DNA from: Methanobrevibacter sp. | Lineage (GTDB): Archaea > Methanobacteriota > Methanobacteria > Methanobacteriales > Methanobacteriaceae | DNA: 64,000 nt | Direction of reading: 5' to 3' | Assembly (NCBI RefSeq): GCF_017940815.1 | Contig: NZ_JAGAXX010000028.1 | Location: 1-64,000 of the forward strand | Shown: positions 32,401-37,644 of the stretch, piece after piece | How positions within the stretch are numbered: the stretch's first letter is position 1 | Layout of the letters: each line of letters starts with the position of its first letter | Position numbers and translations under genes: made by a program | The notes under the pieces: model-generated | Seen by the model: the letters and a program-made list of their open reading frames with translations, nothing else | What the model was told of the DNA's origin: nothing | Databases searched by the model: none

Positions 32401-33474
32401 ACATTTGAAGTGGGAATCAAGGATGCGGTAATACTCACTAACGACGTTGTCGCATACTATAATGAAACCACATTCACAGCAAGACTAGCTGACACTGACA
32501 ACAACCCAATTGCTGGCGAAACAATTGTATTTAAAGTCAATGGCCAAACCTACACTGCAGTAACTGACGAATACGGTAACGCTAATGTGACATTCGAATT
32601 ACCGTTAGGAAAATACACAATCGAGTCAAGTTACACAGATCCGAAAGGCAAGGTCATTAACGCAACAAATACAATCACAATGTCCACTTCAATCAGGGCT
32701 TCTGACATGACCAGAGGTTGGAACAGTCCATACGACTACTATGCAGTATTCCTTGACGGAGACGGACACGTGCTTGTCAACAAGGAAGTTTCATTCGTCA
32801 TAAATGGTAAAACATATGATGTGGTAACAGATGCAAAAGGTATTGCATATTTAAACACTAAACTTGATGTTGGAAAATATGGAGTCACATTAATCAACAA
32901 GGTGACTGGTGAGGTTACAAAAAGAAATGCAACCATTGTAAAACGTCTGATTGAAAACAAGGATATTACAATGGACTTCCGTGACGGAACATGGTATACT
33001 GTAAAAGTCATCGGTGACGACGGTAAACCTGTAGGTGAAGGCGAGATCATTGATATCTACGTAAACACTATCCACTACGTATGTAAGACAGACAAGGATG
33101 GTTACGCAAGACTCTTGATCAACTTGAACCCTAAGACATACACAGTTTCACCTGAATATAAGACCTACAAAGTTTCCAATAAACTTGTGGTTAAACAAAC
33201 TCTTAAATTAGTCAAAAAGACTGTTAAAGTCAAAAAAGGCAAAAAACTTGTGCTTAAAGCTACACTCAAATGGTCCAACGGAAAAGCCATCAAAGGCAAA
33301 AAGATTGTCTTCAAGTTCAAAGGTAAAAAATACTCCGCTAAGACCAATTCCAAAGGTGTCGCTAAAGTGACTATCAAGAAGAGCGTTACCAAGAAACTTA
33401 AGAAGGGCAAAAAGTACAAATACTCTGCTCGTTACTACACAAACTATGTGAAAGGAAAAGTGAAAGTTAAATAG
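17458..33474 (+). CDS. Giant secreted adhesin-like protein with two beta-helices and Ig-like super-repeats, 5,338 aa
   Basis: Second giant adhesin-like protein, presumably exported and wall-associated. Two starts are possible: ATG 17458, or ATG 17503 (residue 16), from which a textbook signal peptide begins (MRIKTE, hydrophobic core, GGVSAAD). I give the longer form but favour the second. An acidic, Ser/Thr-rich linker follows. Residues about 120-1,035 are a right-handed beta-helix with many CTF/CNF strands. Residues about 1,035-1,145 are one Ig-like domain, and about 1,150-2,640 a second beta-helix whose N-cap again reads LIINGHG. Residues about 2,660-5,080 are Ig-like domains, including six tandem three-domain units. 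The last 260 residues repeat the Lys-rich module of adhesin 1. It is collinear with adhesin 1, separated only by the DUF92 gene, and ends in two successive hairpin terminators. The ligand is unknown. Confidence 0.9.
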   Translation: MSKVYNLIKIDLAIYMRIKTEILLIIAIIFVAMIGGVSAADDNQTSDVVSVADDSPTVDTKTNDTVGVTTVKDESSIEEEDSVIEEETIAETENDKGSVLAASSKDDDVLGVPADQEVLGATLKDLQTLINGNGNTKTLTQDYVVGTNTADYQRVTINKNLQINGNGHRIDANGRGAIFYITGNRQIIFNNLIIANAGTGQNDGGAIYCTGTCTMTFTNCQFINNRRNGNGGVLYSDYGGTFSFTDCTFIGNSATGNGGAIHEDYTGSYTFTRCTFDGNVASRGSAFDSSSSYYTNSFTMNDCKVYNNAASSQAALYLVANTVRIIDTDFENNTGYSDGGAIHVQAANNPLYVTGCTFTNNQATSTAEDSEGRGGALRISSVSTLNLDDCTFNGNSAMYGGALYAPYVASESSRITNCNFNNNVGSSNGGAIYWNANGTTFYNNKFNGNKADNGAGLFLAYAVHNTVIDDCTFNDNQAMNEGGAIMGIYNENNVQVTDSYFNRNVAINGGAIALGQNSNDFTLDNCQFNGNHASGYGGCVYFESDGEHIDITNSHFDDNFASSGGAIHLFSSLMDDSYKDVNVIKCTFHDNNCTSPDARYGGSAIGLNWANDVTISQCTFDLNHASSNGAVMVDYCYDVNVDNCDFINNYAGRFGGAFYAYHAVGDADVTFTKCTFDNNTAARSGGAISTTLFSVNYENLGNVYKNWQITDCDFTNNKGVLSAGALYLPWTTGLVINNIPFDNNTAGSYGAMYWSGDSLNIHDVNFTNNDAKEGDCGALYIGVGTGTAGAHTVINNVLFENNTAYSNGGALSGAASNVDITNDKFKNNSAWYGGAIYWNGGANVNIDKNEFIANSANSAGAVDIYGTKNTNIHNSVFVNNTATNQAGAVWFNSEGGSIYSCDFTNNKAGSNAGAIILDSTSQTIRDCKFDKNVAGGKGGAVYDTGSGADNSIFIRDSTFTENEAYDGAGVYITDGRVTQIYNGTFIDNIASHNGGGAYVMVDSIPYVDYDLFKHTGIYEESTERINWNVGSRNVIYSSLFENNNIDYYMNVSAVVSGLTAVITVTVPVDANKSKGGKVVFDITYTNQTGSYKTQYVLDNFDDNPGTITLNLPSSEVGHYDVIVQFSEQTYLMKQFNVSYNVTDPRGDFEILQGLINDAIANHFAELDLTRSYTFTPGNETNPLDFNVYDIEINAPLIINGHGWTINALGYCRIFAVNGANVVLNDLKIINGANATDGGAIYWAGSNGTVRHTEFTNNTATHDGGAIYFAPTAADSQVLNCTFEDNTAGEDGGAIDWNATRGVLNDSEFINNAAGSYGGALCREVNADGGYGNNNVFINNTAGEVGGAIAWMKSESITINNYDFINNTAGYSGGAIYVGEGSGNCVVKNSYFEANEVTGEPGHGGAIEWYSKEGTIDNSEFVNNKAYKGGAVFVGQVAGDINITNSVFTNNTALTHGGAIDANASSVIMEHSEFYNNTAEYGGALYVGGAGEHNSVGYCLFIGNNATENGGAIDWAASNGNVLESTFEYNHAKNGGAVFVGGLAEEGSVINSTFNHNSADEKGGAVCWNATIGRLTGSTFFNNSAQLGGATYRGANSTGGFGYDNDYISNHAELDGGAIYWNGAGGNITYSEFHNNTAGRNGGAVYVGAVGATAYITDALFVNNDAGGNGGAVDWAASNGHILRSTFEYNDAVNGGAVFIGGSAEGGSVINSTFNHNTAKEKGGAIDWNSTIGRLSGSTFFNNSAQLGGATYRGANSTGGFGYDNVYISNKAELDGGAIYWNGAGGNITDSEFHDNIAGRNGGGVYVGAVGATAYITDALFDNNTAGENGGAVDWAASNGHILRSTFEYNNANNGGAVYVGGSADSGSVINSTFNYNHAEENGGAIDWNAAGGNITNSQFTENTAGNGGAVYVGAEGATTYITDAKFERNKADLNGGAVDWAASNGHILTSEFNYNEAVNNGGAVFIGGSSGNGTIINSTFNYNHAGENGGAIDWNSTIGKLIGSNFTFNSAKYGGATFRGANATGGYGYNNRYISNYAEINGGAIDWNATGGNITHSYFYNNTAGENGGALFVGTHGATAYITDAQFESNKAGNRGGAIDIYASNTHIINSNFTTNKADYGGAVFAGHNAEVSEITNSTFISNTATYNGGAVDWNASSGKITDSNFEQNTADYGGAVFVGASTNDGYVKGSNFTYNVAKTRGGAIDWNASNGHVNDSIFVGNQAVDGGAIYVGSGASNGHVYNSTFISNRADDKKGKGGAILFHTVDQVYVGMSNFTDNTADHAGAIYIDECNSAVIETSDFTANSANNDGAIHWQGKNGTLRDSTFTENSATQDAGAIGWKGVESDIYNVTFSKNTAGGKGGAVYWVNVTDDNIYNVTFTENQAFKGGAVYWDSGNGTIYNATFKSNVAFEEGGAVYINGLSGNALTNATFTSNRATGYFNPEGIEYGDGGALYITDSDNMELNDLKFDKNAAALSGGAIYVNNTDDSELYGLTFNDNSANKVGGTIYWTSSSNDTIHDISINKSTAHDEGGAIYLTDMEATLEDIKIDQSTASYASAGAIYANGNITINNATLTNFKSLNDVASAILFDGGNSTIANSTLTGNNAIVINEDTTVHVIKNTINDNPADGYAVLNGGTLYLEKNDFDDVIINAGVIKTQTYTVVLGNKTVNVTKGDVVTLNATIVDDTKNNDIVVVESFYFHDLTTGATIPSTYTGRANYGTYVAEEQGKYIISSEDVGLTNNTILTGTLVVKASNNIEFNITKINEGENVTIKVELLPPDNNFPYQGNISLTVDGKPYNVEIINGTGTLTLTNLSAGTYKVTAAYVGDEFHNNATNTTYFIVNLRETLINITVNNILYGQNATAVVTTNANGTVRILINGNRVVEIINGTATLNITGLAPGKYSATVIYPGNDYFKMNYNETSFEVYKNNAVIDSIEFARVVPVGTENTITVTMGNVTSGTITIEVNGVNYTAPIVNKVAKLNVTLPVGKDYAVNAYFLGDNYFNATNKTGGTFEVTDKNVTVINISSINVIEVDGRLVINFTTNTTAPLNVTINGKPVTVVDNSVVADTSAVGTYMLVVTSPENAYYSSGYNSTMYTVIKHNSTVNITVDPVHYVGDAFTIIIGNNTNVTVTINGRPYAVGADGKVVIDTTKLAAGDYIVSAVIAENDKYYGNSTEATFDIIKYNATIDSVVVTPTVEVGQNLTVTVTMGNVTSGNVLMELYGNNYTVPIVNSVATINVTATKIGNDFGVTAYFLGDDKYNATSKAGNTFNVTGKYPTVIIINVTSVVEVDDLLIVNITTNTTAPLIVEVNGNPVTVNSTGQFIADTSVAGTYTITARTDEGDLYYGGFNSTTFNVIKHNSTVNVTVDPVHFVEDVFTINVTNNTAVVVTINGNVYDVKADGTVNIDTTKLAAGEYIVTATIAENDKYYGNSSTAKFNVVKYNAEIISVVASPSIAPHGQNTTLTVTMGNVTDGMITIEVNGTNYTAPIVSGVATLNISLPIGKYANVTAYFLGDYKYNATNKTGNAFEVTDKNITVITIDVESVVVVDDEVIVTLNTNTTAPLNVTVNGKPVTLVDNKFTADTSAAGTYTIVARADENEFYTSGFNSTTFTVIKYNSTVDIAVDPVHYVNDTFTIIVTSNTTVNVTINGKSYTVGADGKVNIDTAALAAGDYVINAVVAENDKYYGNSSNATFTIVKYNAEIASVVATPVVAVGQNTTITVTMANVTSGTITIEVNGVNYTATINNKIAVLNVTLPVGKDYPVTAYFLGDYKYNATSKAGNTFEVTDKNVTIITIDVESVVVVDDEVIVTITTNTTAPLNVTVNGKQVTLNSTGQFVADTSVAGNYNIVARADENEFYSNGFNSTTFTVIKNNSTVNITVDSVHYVEDDFTITISNNTNVTVTINGKTYAVKADGTVDIDTTALDAGEYIVIATIAENDKYYGNTSTATFNIVKYNATIESVVATPTTEIGQNITITVTMGNVTDGTVLVEVYGHNYTVPITSGVAKLNVTATVIGDNFPVTAYFLGDNKYNATSKAGNTFNVTGKYTTVITIDVESVVVVDDEVIVTVTTNTTAPLNVTVNGKQVTLNSTGQFVADTSAAGTYTITAKTEESEFYYGAVNSTTYTVIKHNSTVDIAVDPVHYVNDTFTITVTSNTTVNVTINGKVYTVGADGKVDIDTATLPAGEYIVNAVVTESDKYYGNSSTATFNIVKYNAEIISVVAAPTIGPVGQNTTFTVTMGNVTTGTVKIEVNGVNYTVPIVDGVATLNVTMPLGKYDNVSAYFLGDYKYNATNKTGNAFEVTDKNITFITIDVESVVVVDDELIVTLNTNTTAPLNVTVNGKPVTLVDNKFTADTSVAGTYTIVAKADENEFYSNGFNSTTFTVIKHNSTVDIAVDPTHYVGDDFTIIVTSNTTVTVAINGKSCTIDADGKVIINTTALDAGEYIVTATVTENDKYYGNTTTKTFNIVKVASKVNVTAENIVYGNESEITVKVPVQQTGYVTITVNNKNYTEVITNGEAKFTIPNLNVGTYTVNVTYLGDNTYNSSTNTTSFNVTKAELTATVEGKNITVDENSTFIVNVDPNFKGNVSITVDGVTYDGSVKSLIEMDKLTAGDKTATVRFYGDDNFNETTMDVNFKVSKLDTNMRVIDNGNGTVMVIVPDNATGNVTVKLGDKTYNATIVNGTAIVNMDDVPSGKYNVTVSYPGDDRYNNATVNASIEIKPKETPISVNVTNIKVGDVETIIVSVPSDATGNITISIDGKPYTAAIVNGNATFTISDLTAGNKTVAVNYLGDTKYGANFTSAQFTVSKRESYVNVDVEATNVGSPVTISVEIPENATGIVIVNVDGTNYTVQTVNGKGSLAITGVGNTTHTVKVTYLGDDQYFNSTNSTTYGLKKLASEVTVKVDNIYAGETAVLEITVTDGATGNVTIKIGDEYQDTVGVTSGKITVNVPGLTAGDKTVEVTYNGDDKYLPSENSTTFEVGIKDAVILTNDVVAYYNETTFTARLADTDNNPIAGETIVFKVNGQTYTAVTDEYGNANVTFELPLGKYTIESSYTDPKGKVINATNTITMSTSIRASDMTRGWNSPYDYYAVFLDGDGHVLVNKEVSFVINGKTYDVVTDAKGIAYLNTKLDVGKYGVTLINKVTGEVTKRNATIVKRLIENKDITMDFRDGTWYTVKVIGDDGKPVGEGEIIDIYVNTIHYVCKTDKDGYARLLINLNPKTYTVSPEYKTYKVSNKLVVKQTLKLVKKTVKVKKGKKLVLKATLKWSNGKAIKGKKIVFKFKGKKYSAKTNSKGVAKVTIKKSVTKKLKKGKKYKYSARYYTNYVKGKVKVK
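22081..23040 (+). repeat. Direct 480-bp tandem duplication in adhesin 2
   Basis: Bases 22081-22560 and 22561-23040 align without a gap at an exact 480-bp (160-codon) offset. They share long identical runs, for example around 22190-22250 against 22670-22730. Partial, more diverged copies follow near 23041-23600. Confidence 0.85.
26245..30874 (+). repeat. Six tandem 3-domain Ig-like super-repeats (~771 bp each) in adhesin 2
   Basis: The element encoding (Y/N)NA.I.SV begins at 26245, 27013, 27787, 28558, 29329 and 30103, giving periods of 768, 774, 771, 771 and 774 bp. Each unit holds three Ig-like domains in the same order. The array ends near 30874 at the codons for KVASKVNVT. Confidence 0.85.
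32695..33471 (+). repeat. C-terminal module shared by both giant adhesins (copy 2)
   Basis: Counterpart of 15480-16258: RGWNSPYDY, ENKDITMDFRDGT, NPKTYTV and the Lys-rich terminal domain are all retained. Confidence 0.85.
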
Positions 33475-33548
33475 GGAAATCAAATTTTCCCTAAATTTTT
33501 ATTTTTTTATTGATTCATCTATATGTCCTAGATGAAAGTTCTTTTTTT
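33472..33548 (+). terminator. Two tandem hairpin terminators after adhesin 2
   Basis: TAGGGAAA (33472-33479, beginning with the TAG stop codon) pairs with TTTCCCTA (33486-33493), followed by T-runs at 33496-33508. A second hairpin, TTCATCTA (33514-33521) with TAGATGAA (33529-33536), is followed by T residues at 33542-33548. Confidence 0.75.
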
Positions 33549-33770
33549 CTACAATTATTTTCAATATAATTAAAAATACAACTCATTATTTTATATAATT
33601 AATTGATAACTATCAATTTAATCAAGGTATTTTTCAATTAAATGCAATCAAAATTTTATTCTATTTTTTGATATTATCCGATCACCAATTTGAAATGCAT
33701 TTTTAAATAAATTATTTTAACTATTAAAAATAAAACTTATAATAGTATAATTTATTAAAGGTGATATTTT
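33549..33770. other. AT-rich promoter region of apgM with one dyad
   Basis: This holds an inverted repeat, AATTGATA-AC-TATCAATT (33601-33618), and TATA-like boxes at about 33700-33712 and 33738-33752. AAGGTGAT precedes ATG 33771. No gene is seen. Confidence 0.5.
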
Positions 33771-35009
33771 ATGAAAGGTCTTATTTTAATCATGGATGGT
33801 ATGGGCGACCGTCCGATTAAGGAACTGGGAAACAAAACTCCCCTGGAAGCTGCCCACACTCCTAATATGGACAAGATGGCTGAAGAAGGAATAACTGGAA
33901 TAATGGATTCAATCGCACCAGGAATAATTCCTGGAAGTGACACCGCACACTTGTCAATTTTAGGATACGACCCATATGTGGTATACACCGGAAGAGGACC
34001 GTTTGAGGCAAACGGTGTGGGTGTTGAAGTCCTTCCGGGTGACATCGCATTCAGATGCAACTTCTCAACAGCTGACGAAAACCTAATCGTTACAGACAGG
34101 CGTGCAGGAAGAATCAAGGAAGGAACTGATGAAATTGTTGCGGAATTAAATAAAATGGTTCTTGAAGACTATCCTGACATCAAGATCATATTCAAGGAAT
34201 CAACCGGACACAGGGCAGTTCTAGTGCTTAGAGGTGAAGGATTGTCTGATAAAGTAAGTGACGCAGACCCTAAGGTGGAAGGAAACAAGCCTAAAGAAGT
34301 GAAAGCTCTTGATGACACTCCGGAAGCTGCAAAAACAGCGGACATCCTAAACAAATTGGTTGTAAAAACCTATGAAATGGTCAAAGACCATCCTGTAAAC
34401 CTAAAAAGAATTGAGGAAGGCCAACCTCCTGCAAACATAGTAATCCCTCGTGGAGCAGGTGAGGTTCCTGTTGTGGAATCCTTAAATGAAAAATATGAAG
34501 TCAATTCAGCATGCATTGCAGAAACAGGATTGATAATGGGTATCGGAAGATTTGCAGGAATGGACATTATTGAAATGGAAGACGTAACCGGTGGAATCGA
34601 CACCAACCTTGACAACATTCGTGACACAATAATCGACCAAGTCAAAAACTCCGACCATGACTTCTTCTTGATAAACATTGACGGTGCCGACGAGGCGGGA
34701 CATGACGGCCAGACAATGGAGAAAAAGGAATTCATTGAAAAGGTTGATGAAGTGGTAATGAGCGAATTGATAAAGCTTGAAGATGTCTACATCTACTTGA
34801 CTGCTGACCATTCAACTCCAATTTCAGTGATGAATCACTCAGGTGACCCAGTTCCAGTGCTTATCAGAGGTCCTGAAGTAAGAGTGGATGATGTTTGCGA
34901 ATTCTCTGAACGTGCCTGCGCAAAAGGAGGTCTCAACAGAATCAGAGGTTCAGATGTAATGAACATCATGATGGACTTAATGAATTATGCTCACAAATTC
35001 GGTGCATAG
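33771..35009 (+). CDS. apgM: 2,3-bisphosphoglycerate-independent phosphoglycerate mutase, archaeal type
   Basis: Interconverts 3- and 2-phosphoglycerate in glycolysis/gluconeogenesis in the cytoplasm. The 412-residue protein is of the archaeal alkaline-phosphatase-superfamily type: [12 protein letters not shown] at the N-terminus carries a metal-binding Asp, [14 protein letters not shown] (residues 55-68) is the conserved Ser-containing block, and [13 protein letters not shown] and TADHSTP supply further metal ligands near the C-terminus. Length and motif order are normal for the family. AAGGTGAT lies a short distance before ATG 33771. The stop codon overlaps the ribosome-binding site of glmM eight bases later, so the two genes are almost certainly co-transcribed. 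Reactions so different suggest a housekeeping pair rather than a pathway. Confidence 0.95.
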   Translation: MKGLILIMDGMGDRPIKELGNKTPLEAAHTPNMDKMAEEGITGIMDSIAPGIIPGSDTAHLSILGYDPYVVYTGRGPFEANGVGVEVLPGDIAFRCNFSTADENLIVTDRRAGRIKEGTDEIVAELNKMVLEDYPDIKIIFKESTGHRAVLVLRGEGLSDKVSDADPKVEGNKPKEVKALDDTPEAAKTADILNKLVVKTYEMVKDHPVNLKRIEEGQPPANIVIPRGAGEVPVVESLNEKYEVNSACIAETGLIMGIGRFAGMDIIEMEDVTGGIDTNLDNIRDTIIDQVKNSDHDFFLINIDGADEAGHDGQTMEKKEFIEKVDEVVMSELIKLEDVYIYLTADHSTPISVMNHSGDPVPVLIRGPEVRVDDVCEFSERACAKGGLNRIRGSDVMNIMMDLMNYAHKFGA

Positions 35010-35017
35010 GTGGTTTT

Positions 35018-36355
35018 ATGGTAGCAAAAAAACTATTTGGAACATCAGGAATTAGGGGAAAGATAGGTTCTGAAGTGACTTGTGAATTAGCATTAAATGT
35101 AGGTAAATCATTGGCATACTATCTCGGCAATGAAGGTACTGTTGTTTTAGGATATGACACAAGAACTACAAATAAGATGCTTGACCAAGCAATCACCGCA
35201 GGTTTGCTTGAAAGCGGTGTTAATGTAGTTAAAATTGGAATGGTTCCAACACCTTTAGTTGGTTATGCTACTGAAAAACTCGATGCCGATGCGGGAATAA
35301 TGTTGACCGCATCACACAATCCGTCCCAATATAACGGAATAAAGTTATGGAATAAAAACGGTATGGCATACACTTCCGTTCAGGAAGCGGAAATTGAAGA
35401 TATATACGCTGAAAAGTCATACATTTCAGTAACTTGGGACAAAGTAGGTAAATTAAGTGTTAACGATGAAATCAAGGGTCAATATGTCGATGACCTTGTT
35501 GACATGGTTGACATTAAGGAAGGTTTGAAGGTTGTAATTGATTGTGCATCCGGAGCAGGAAGTGAAATATCACCATTAGTATTCAGAAAGGCCTGCTGTG
35601 AGGTAACAACATTGAATTCCCAACCTGACGGATTTTTCCCAGGCCGTAACCCAGAACCGAATGCCGAAAACTTACAGACCTTGATGAAGACCGTTGTAGC
35701 TATTGGGGCAGACTTGGGTATTGCCCATGATGGTGATGCCGACAGGATGATTACTGTTGATGAAAACGGCGAAATCTCCCCATTCGACTCATTACTCGCA
35801 TTGATATCAAAAGAGTTCGATGGAGATGTGGTGACCACTGTTGATGCAGGATTATGCATGGACGAGTCAGTCAAAGGTAACGTATTCAGAACTCCTGTAG
35901 GGGATGTGAATGTCGCTGAAGTCATAATTGAGAAGAATGCAAGTTTCGGAGGAGAACCTTCAGGAACATGGTTGCACCCTGATTTCTGCATGTGTCCTGA
36001 CGGAATATTGTCCGGTTTGAGAATGGCGGAACTGGTGTCCAATAAGGGCAAACTGTCTGAACTGCTTGCGGAGATTCCATCTTATCCAAACATCCGTGAA
36101 AAAATAACCTGCTCAAAAGAGGCTAAGGTTAAAGTGATGGAAAATATGGAAGAGTTGCTGAAAGACGCTTTTGATGATATTGTTGAGGTAAACTCTCTTG
36201 ATGGTGTAAGATTGACATTTGCTGATGATAGCTGGGTGTTGGTAAGGCCGTCCGGAACTGAAGACTACATCAGAATAACCTTGGAGTCTCGCGATGAGGC
36301 AAGAGCCGAATCTATCAAAGAGACTTGTGTAAAAATAATCAATGAAAACTTATAG
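35018..36355 (+). CDS. glmM: Phosphoglucosamine mutase
   Basis: Alpha-D-phosphohexomutase converting glucosamine-6-phosphate to glucosamine-1-phosphate, the first committed step towards UDP-GlcNAc for the cell wall and glycans. All four family signatures are present: TASHNP with the phosphoserine at residue 99, the Mg-binding loop DGDADR, the sugar-specificity loop FGGEPSG, and the phosphate-binding RPSGTE near the C-terminus. GEPSG rather than GEENGG, and the GTSGIRG N-terminus, favour GlmM over a phosphomannomutase. It has 445 residues, normal for the family. AGGTGG overlaps the apgM stop and precedes ATG 35018. A hairpin containing the stop codon and followed by a T-run ends the unit. A second, divergent paralogue lies at 42533-43897. 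Confidence 0.88.
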   Translation: MVAKKLFGTSGIRGKIGSEVTCELALNVGKSLAYYLGNEGTVVLGYDTRTTNKMLDQAITAGLLESGVNVVKIGMVPTPLVGYATEKLDADAGIMLTASHNPSQYNGIKLWNKNGMAYTSVQEAEIEDIYAEKSYISVTWDKVGKLSVNDEIKGQYVDDLVDMVDIKEGLKVVIDCASGAGSEISPLVFRKACCEVTTLNSQPDGFFPGRNPEPNAENLQTLMKTVVAIGADLGIAHDGDADRMITVDENGEISPFDSLLALISKEFDGDVVTTVDAGLCMDESVKGNVFRTPVGDVNVAEVIIEKNASFGGEPSGTWLHPDFCMCPDGILSGLRMAELVSNKGKLSELLAEIPSYPNIREKITCSKEAKVKVMENMEELLKDAFDDIVEVNSLDGVRLTFADDSWVLVRPSGTEDYIRITLESRDEARAESIKETCVKIINENL

Positions 36356-36384
36356 AAGATTACCTATCTTCTAATCTTTTTTTT
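36353..36384 (+). terminator. Hairpin plus T-run ending apgM-glmM
   Basis: TAGAAGAT (36353-36360, beginning with the TAG stop) pairs with ATCTTCTA (36366-36373) around TACCT. Eight T residues follow at 36377-36384. Confidence 0.8.
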
Positions 36385-36399
36385 AATACAAAAAATAAA

Positions 36400-36439
36400 T
36401 AAAAAAAGTTCTTTAAAGAATATTAGAATTCTTTAAAGA
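36400..36439 (-). terminator. 12-bp hairpin plus T-run after the DUF4012-like gene
   Basis: On the plus strand TCTTTAAAGAAT (36410-36421) pairs perfectly with ATTCTTTAAAGA (36428-36439) around a 6-base loop. Read on the minus strand it is followed by seven T residues (36401-36407). Confidence 0.8.
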
Positions 36440-36447
36440 GATTTAAA

Positions 36448-37167
36448 TTAACTCAACGATTCAATTCCTTTTGTAGCTAATAATTTTGTAAATGAACCTT
36501 CAGGTTTCATTACAATGTTACCATTGGAATATTCTTTTAATGCTGCTTGAACCATTGTTGCTTTTTTATCTGGTTGAGCTGCAGCTTGTGCCAATGCTTT
36601 AACTAATACCATTACAGCATCGGATCTGGACATGTTTCCTGAAACAGCATCATTACCTGCATATCCGTTATATGCATCGTTTTCACGAATGATGTCTGTT
36701 GCACTAAGGTTTGTCACTTCACCGTCTACTTTTAATGGACGTATTGAATCAATAATATTGTCTACTCCTTCGTCATAAACGAGAACTACTGCATCTGGGG
36801 TCATGTTTGTGTTTGCTTCCACAATTTCTTTTGCATATTGCATACCATCGTCTATTCCGTCATAGAGACAGTCGTGCATGAACATTTTCCCTCCACCAAT
36901 TGCACTGGATGCAGGTTGGGACGGGTGAGTCATGCCCCCTGGATAAATTGGAGTGTAGTTAGAGAAACTTCCGTTTTCCAAATGGATCATGAAAGCCATG
37001 TCCACTCCTCCGTTTGATTGCTCGTATTTATCTGCTGTTAATAATAAGATGTCCTTATTTTCTTGTGAAAGGTCAGGACCTCCGTTTAAAGCACCATAAA
37101 TTGAAGCTAATAGTCCCACGAGAATAACTAAGAGAATAGCTATTATCAGTTTTTTTCTTCTGTTCAT
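36448..37167 (-). CDS. Membrane-anchored DUF4012-like protein
   Basis: Function unknown. ATG 37167 is chosen over GTG 37179 because GGGA lies seven bases before it. The 239-residue product starts MNRRKK, followed by one hydrophobic segment (LIIAILLVILVGLLASIYG), so it is probably an N-terminally anchored protein with an extracellular domain. That domain opens DILLLTADKYEQSNGGVDMAFMI.LENG, which resembles the (E)xxxGGfxxxxxxxxxG start of DUF4012 domains as I remember them; the assignment is tentative. Other conserved-looking blocks are YPGGMTHPSQPA, DAVVLVYDEGVDNIID and AYNGYAGNDAVSGNMSR. The C-terminal part has helical, Ala-rich segments. It is a single-gene unit with its own strong terminator, convergent with glmM. 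A cell-envelope role is plausible from topology and neighbours only. Confidence 0.55.
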   Translation of the reverse strand: MNRRKKLIIAILLVILVGLLASIYGALNGGPDLSQENKDILLLTADKYEQSNGGVDMAFMIHLENGSFSNYTPIYPGGMTHPSQPASSAIGGGKMFMHDCLYDGIDDGMQYAKEIVEANTNMTPDAVVLVYDEGVDNIIDSIRPLKVDGEVTNLSATDIIRENDAYNGYAGNDAVSGNMSRSDAVMVLVKALAQAAAQPDKKATMVQAALKEYSNGNIVMKPEGSFTKLLATKGIESLS

Positions 37168-37291
37168 TTTATTTCCCACGCTTATATTTTTAAAAATATG
37201 TTAAGTAAATAAAATTACAATATTAGTTTTTAAAATTAAATTATATAAATATTTTTAACAGTTGTCTAGTTGGTTTGAAAAAAAGTCGATT

Positions 37292-37330
37292 TAAAAAATA
37301 AAAAATGAAGAAGATTTCTTATTCTTCTTC
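37292..37330 (-). terminator. Hairpin plus T-run of the rubredoxin gene
   Basis: GAAGAAGA (37307-37314) pairs with TCTTCTTC (37323-37330). The loop contains the rubredoxin stop codon. On the minus strand T-rich runs follow (A-runs at 37292-37305). Confidence 0.7.
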
Positions 37331-37486
37331 TGCGATGAATGCATCAATACCTAATGCTGCACATTCTGGGCAAACCCAATCATCTGGCATGTCTGCAGGA
37401 GTTGCTCCAGCAGGAATGTTGTAAGCAGGGTCACCTTTTTCTGAATCGAATCTGTATTCACAGTGTAAACAAACATATATTGTCAT
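37319..37486 (-). CDS. Rubredoxin
   Basis: Small one-electron carrier with a single Fe(Cys)4 centre. The 55-residue product carries two knuckles, CLHC (C6, C9) and CPEC (C39, C42), with the usual spacing, the aromatic core Y4, Y11, Y22, W37 and F50, and a family-typical GDPAYNIPAG...DMPDDWVCPEC. After the second knuckle the usual CG is CA, a small variation. AAGGAGAT at 37491-37500 precedes ATG 37486. In anaerobic methanogens rubredoxins deliver electrons to oxidative-stress enzymes such as rubrerythrin and F420H2-linked flavoproteins. None of these is adjacent, so the partner here is unknown. The gene is divergent from the GlmU-like operon. Confidence 0.93.
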   Translation of the reverse strand: MTIYVCLHCEYRFDSEKGDPAYNIPAGATPADMPDDWVCPECAALGIDAFIAEEE

Positions 37487-37644
37487 TTTATTATCTCCTT
37501 TATATTTTTGCGATTAGCATAGCTAATATAATTTGAGTTTATTGATACTATTATTTAAAATTAGTTATTTGATTAGATAAGTTAATTAATAAGTAAGAAG
37601 TTAAACATATAATATTATTAGATATTTTATAGGGGATAATAAAA

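Noticed and set aside
36409-36440. Repeated TTCTTTAAAGA as tandem operators
   Set aside because: The two copies form the arms of one 12-bp hairpin followed by a T-run directly after a stop codon, so a terminator is the simpler reading.
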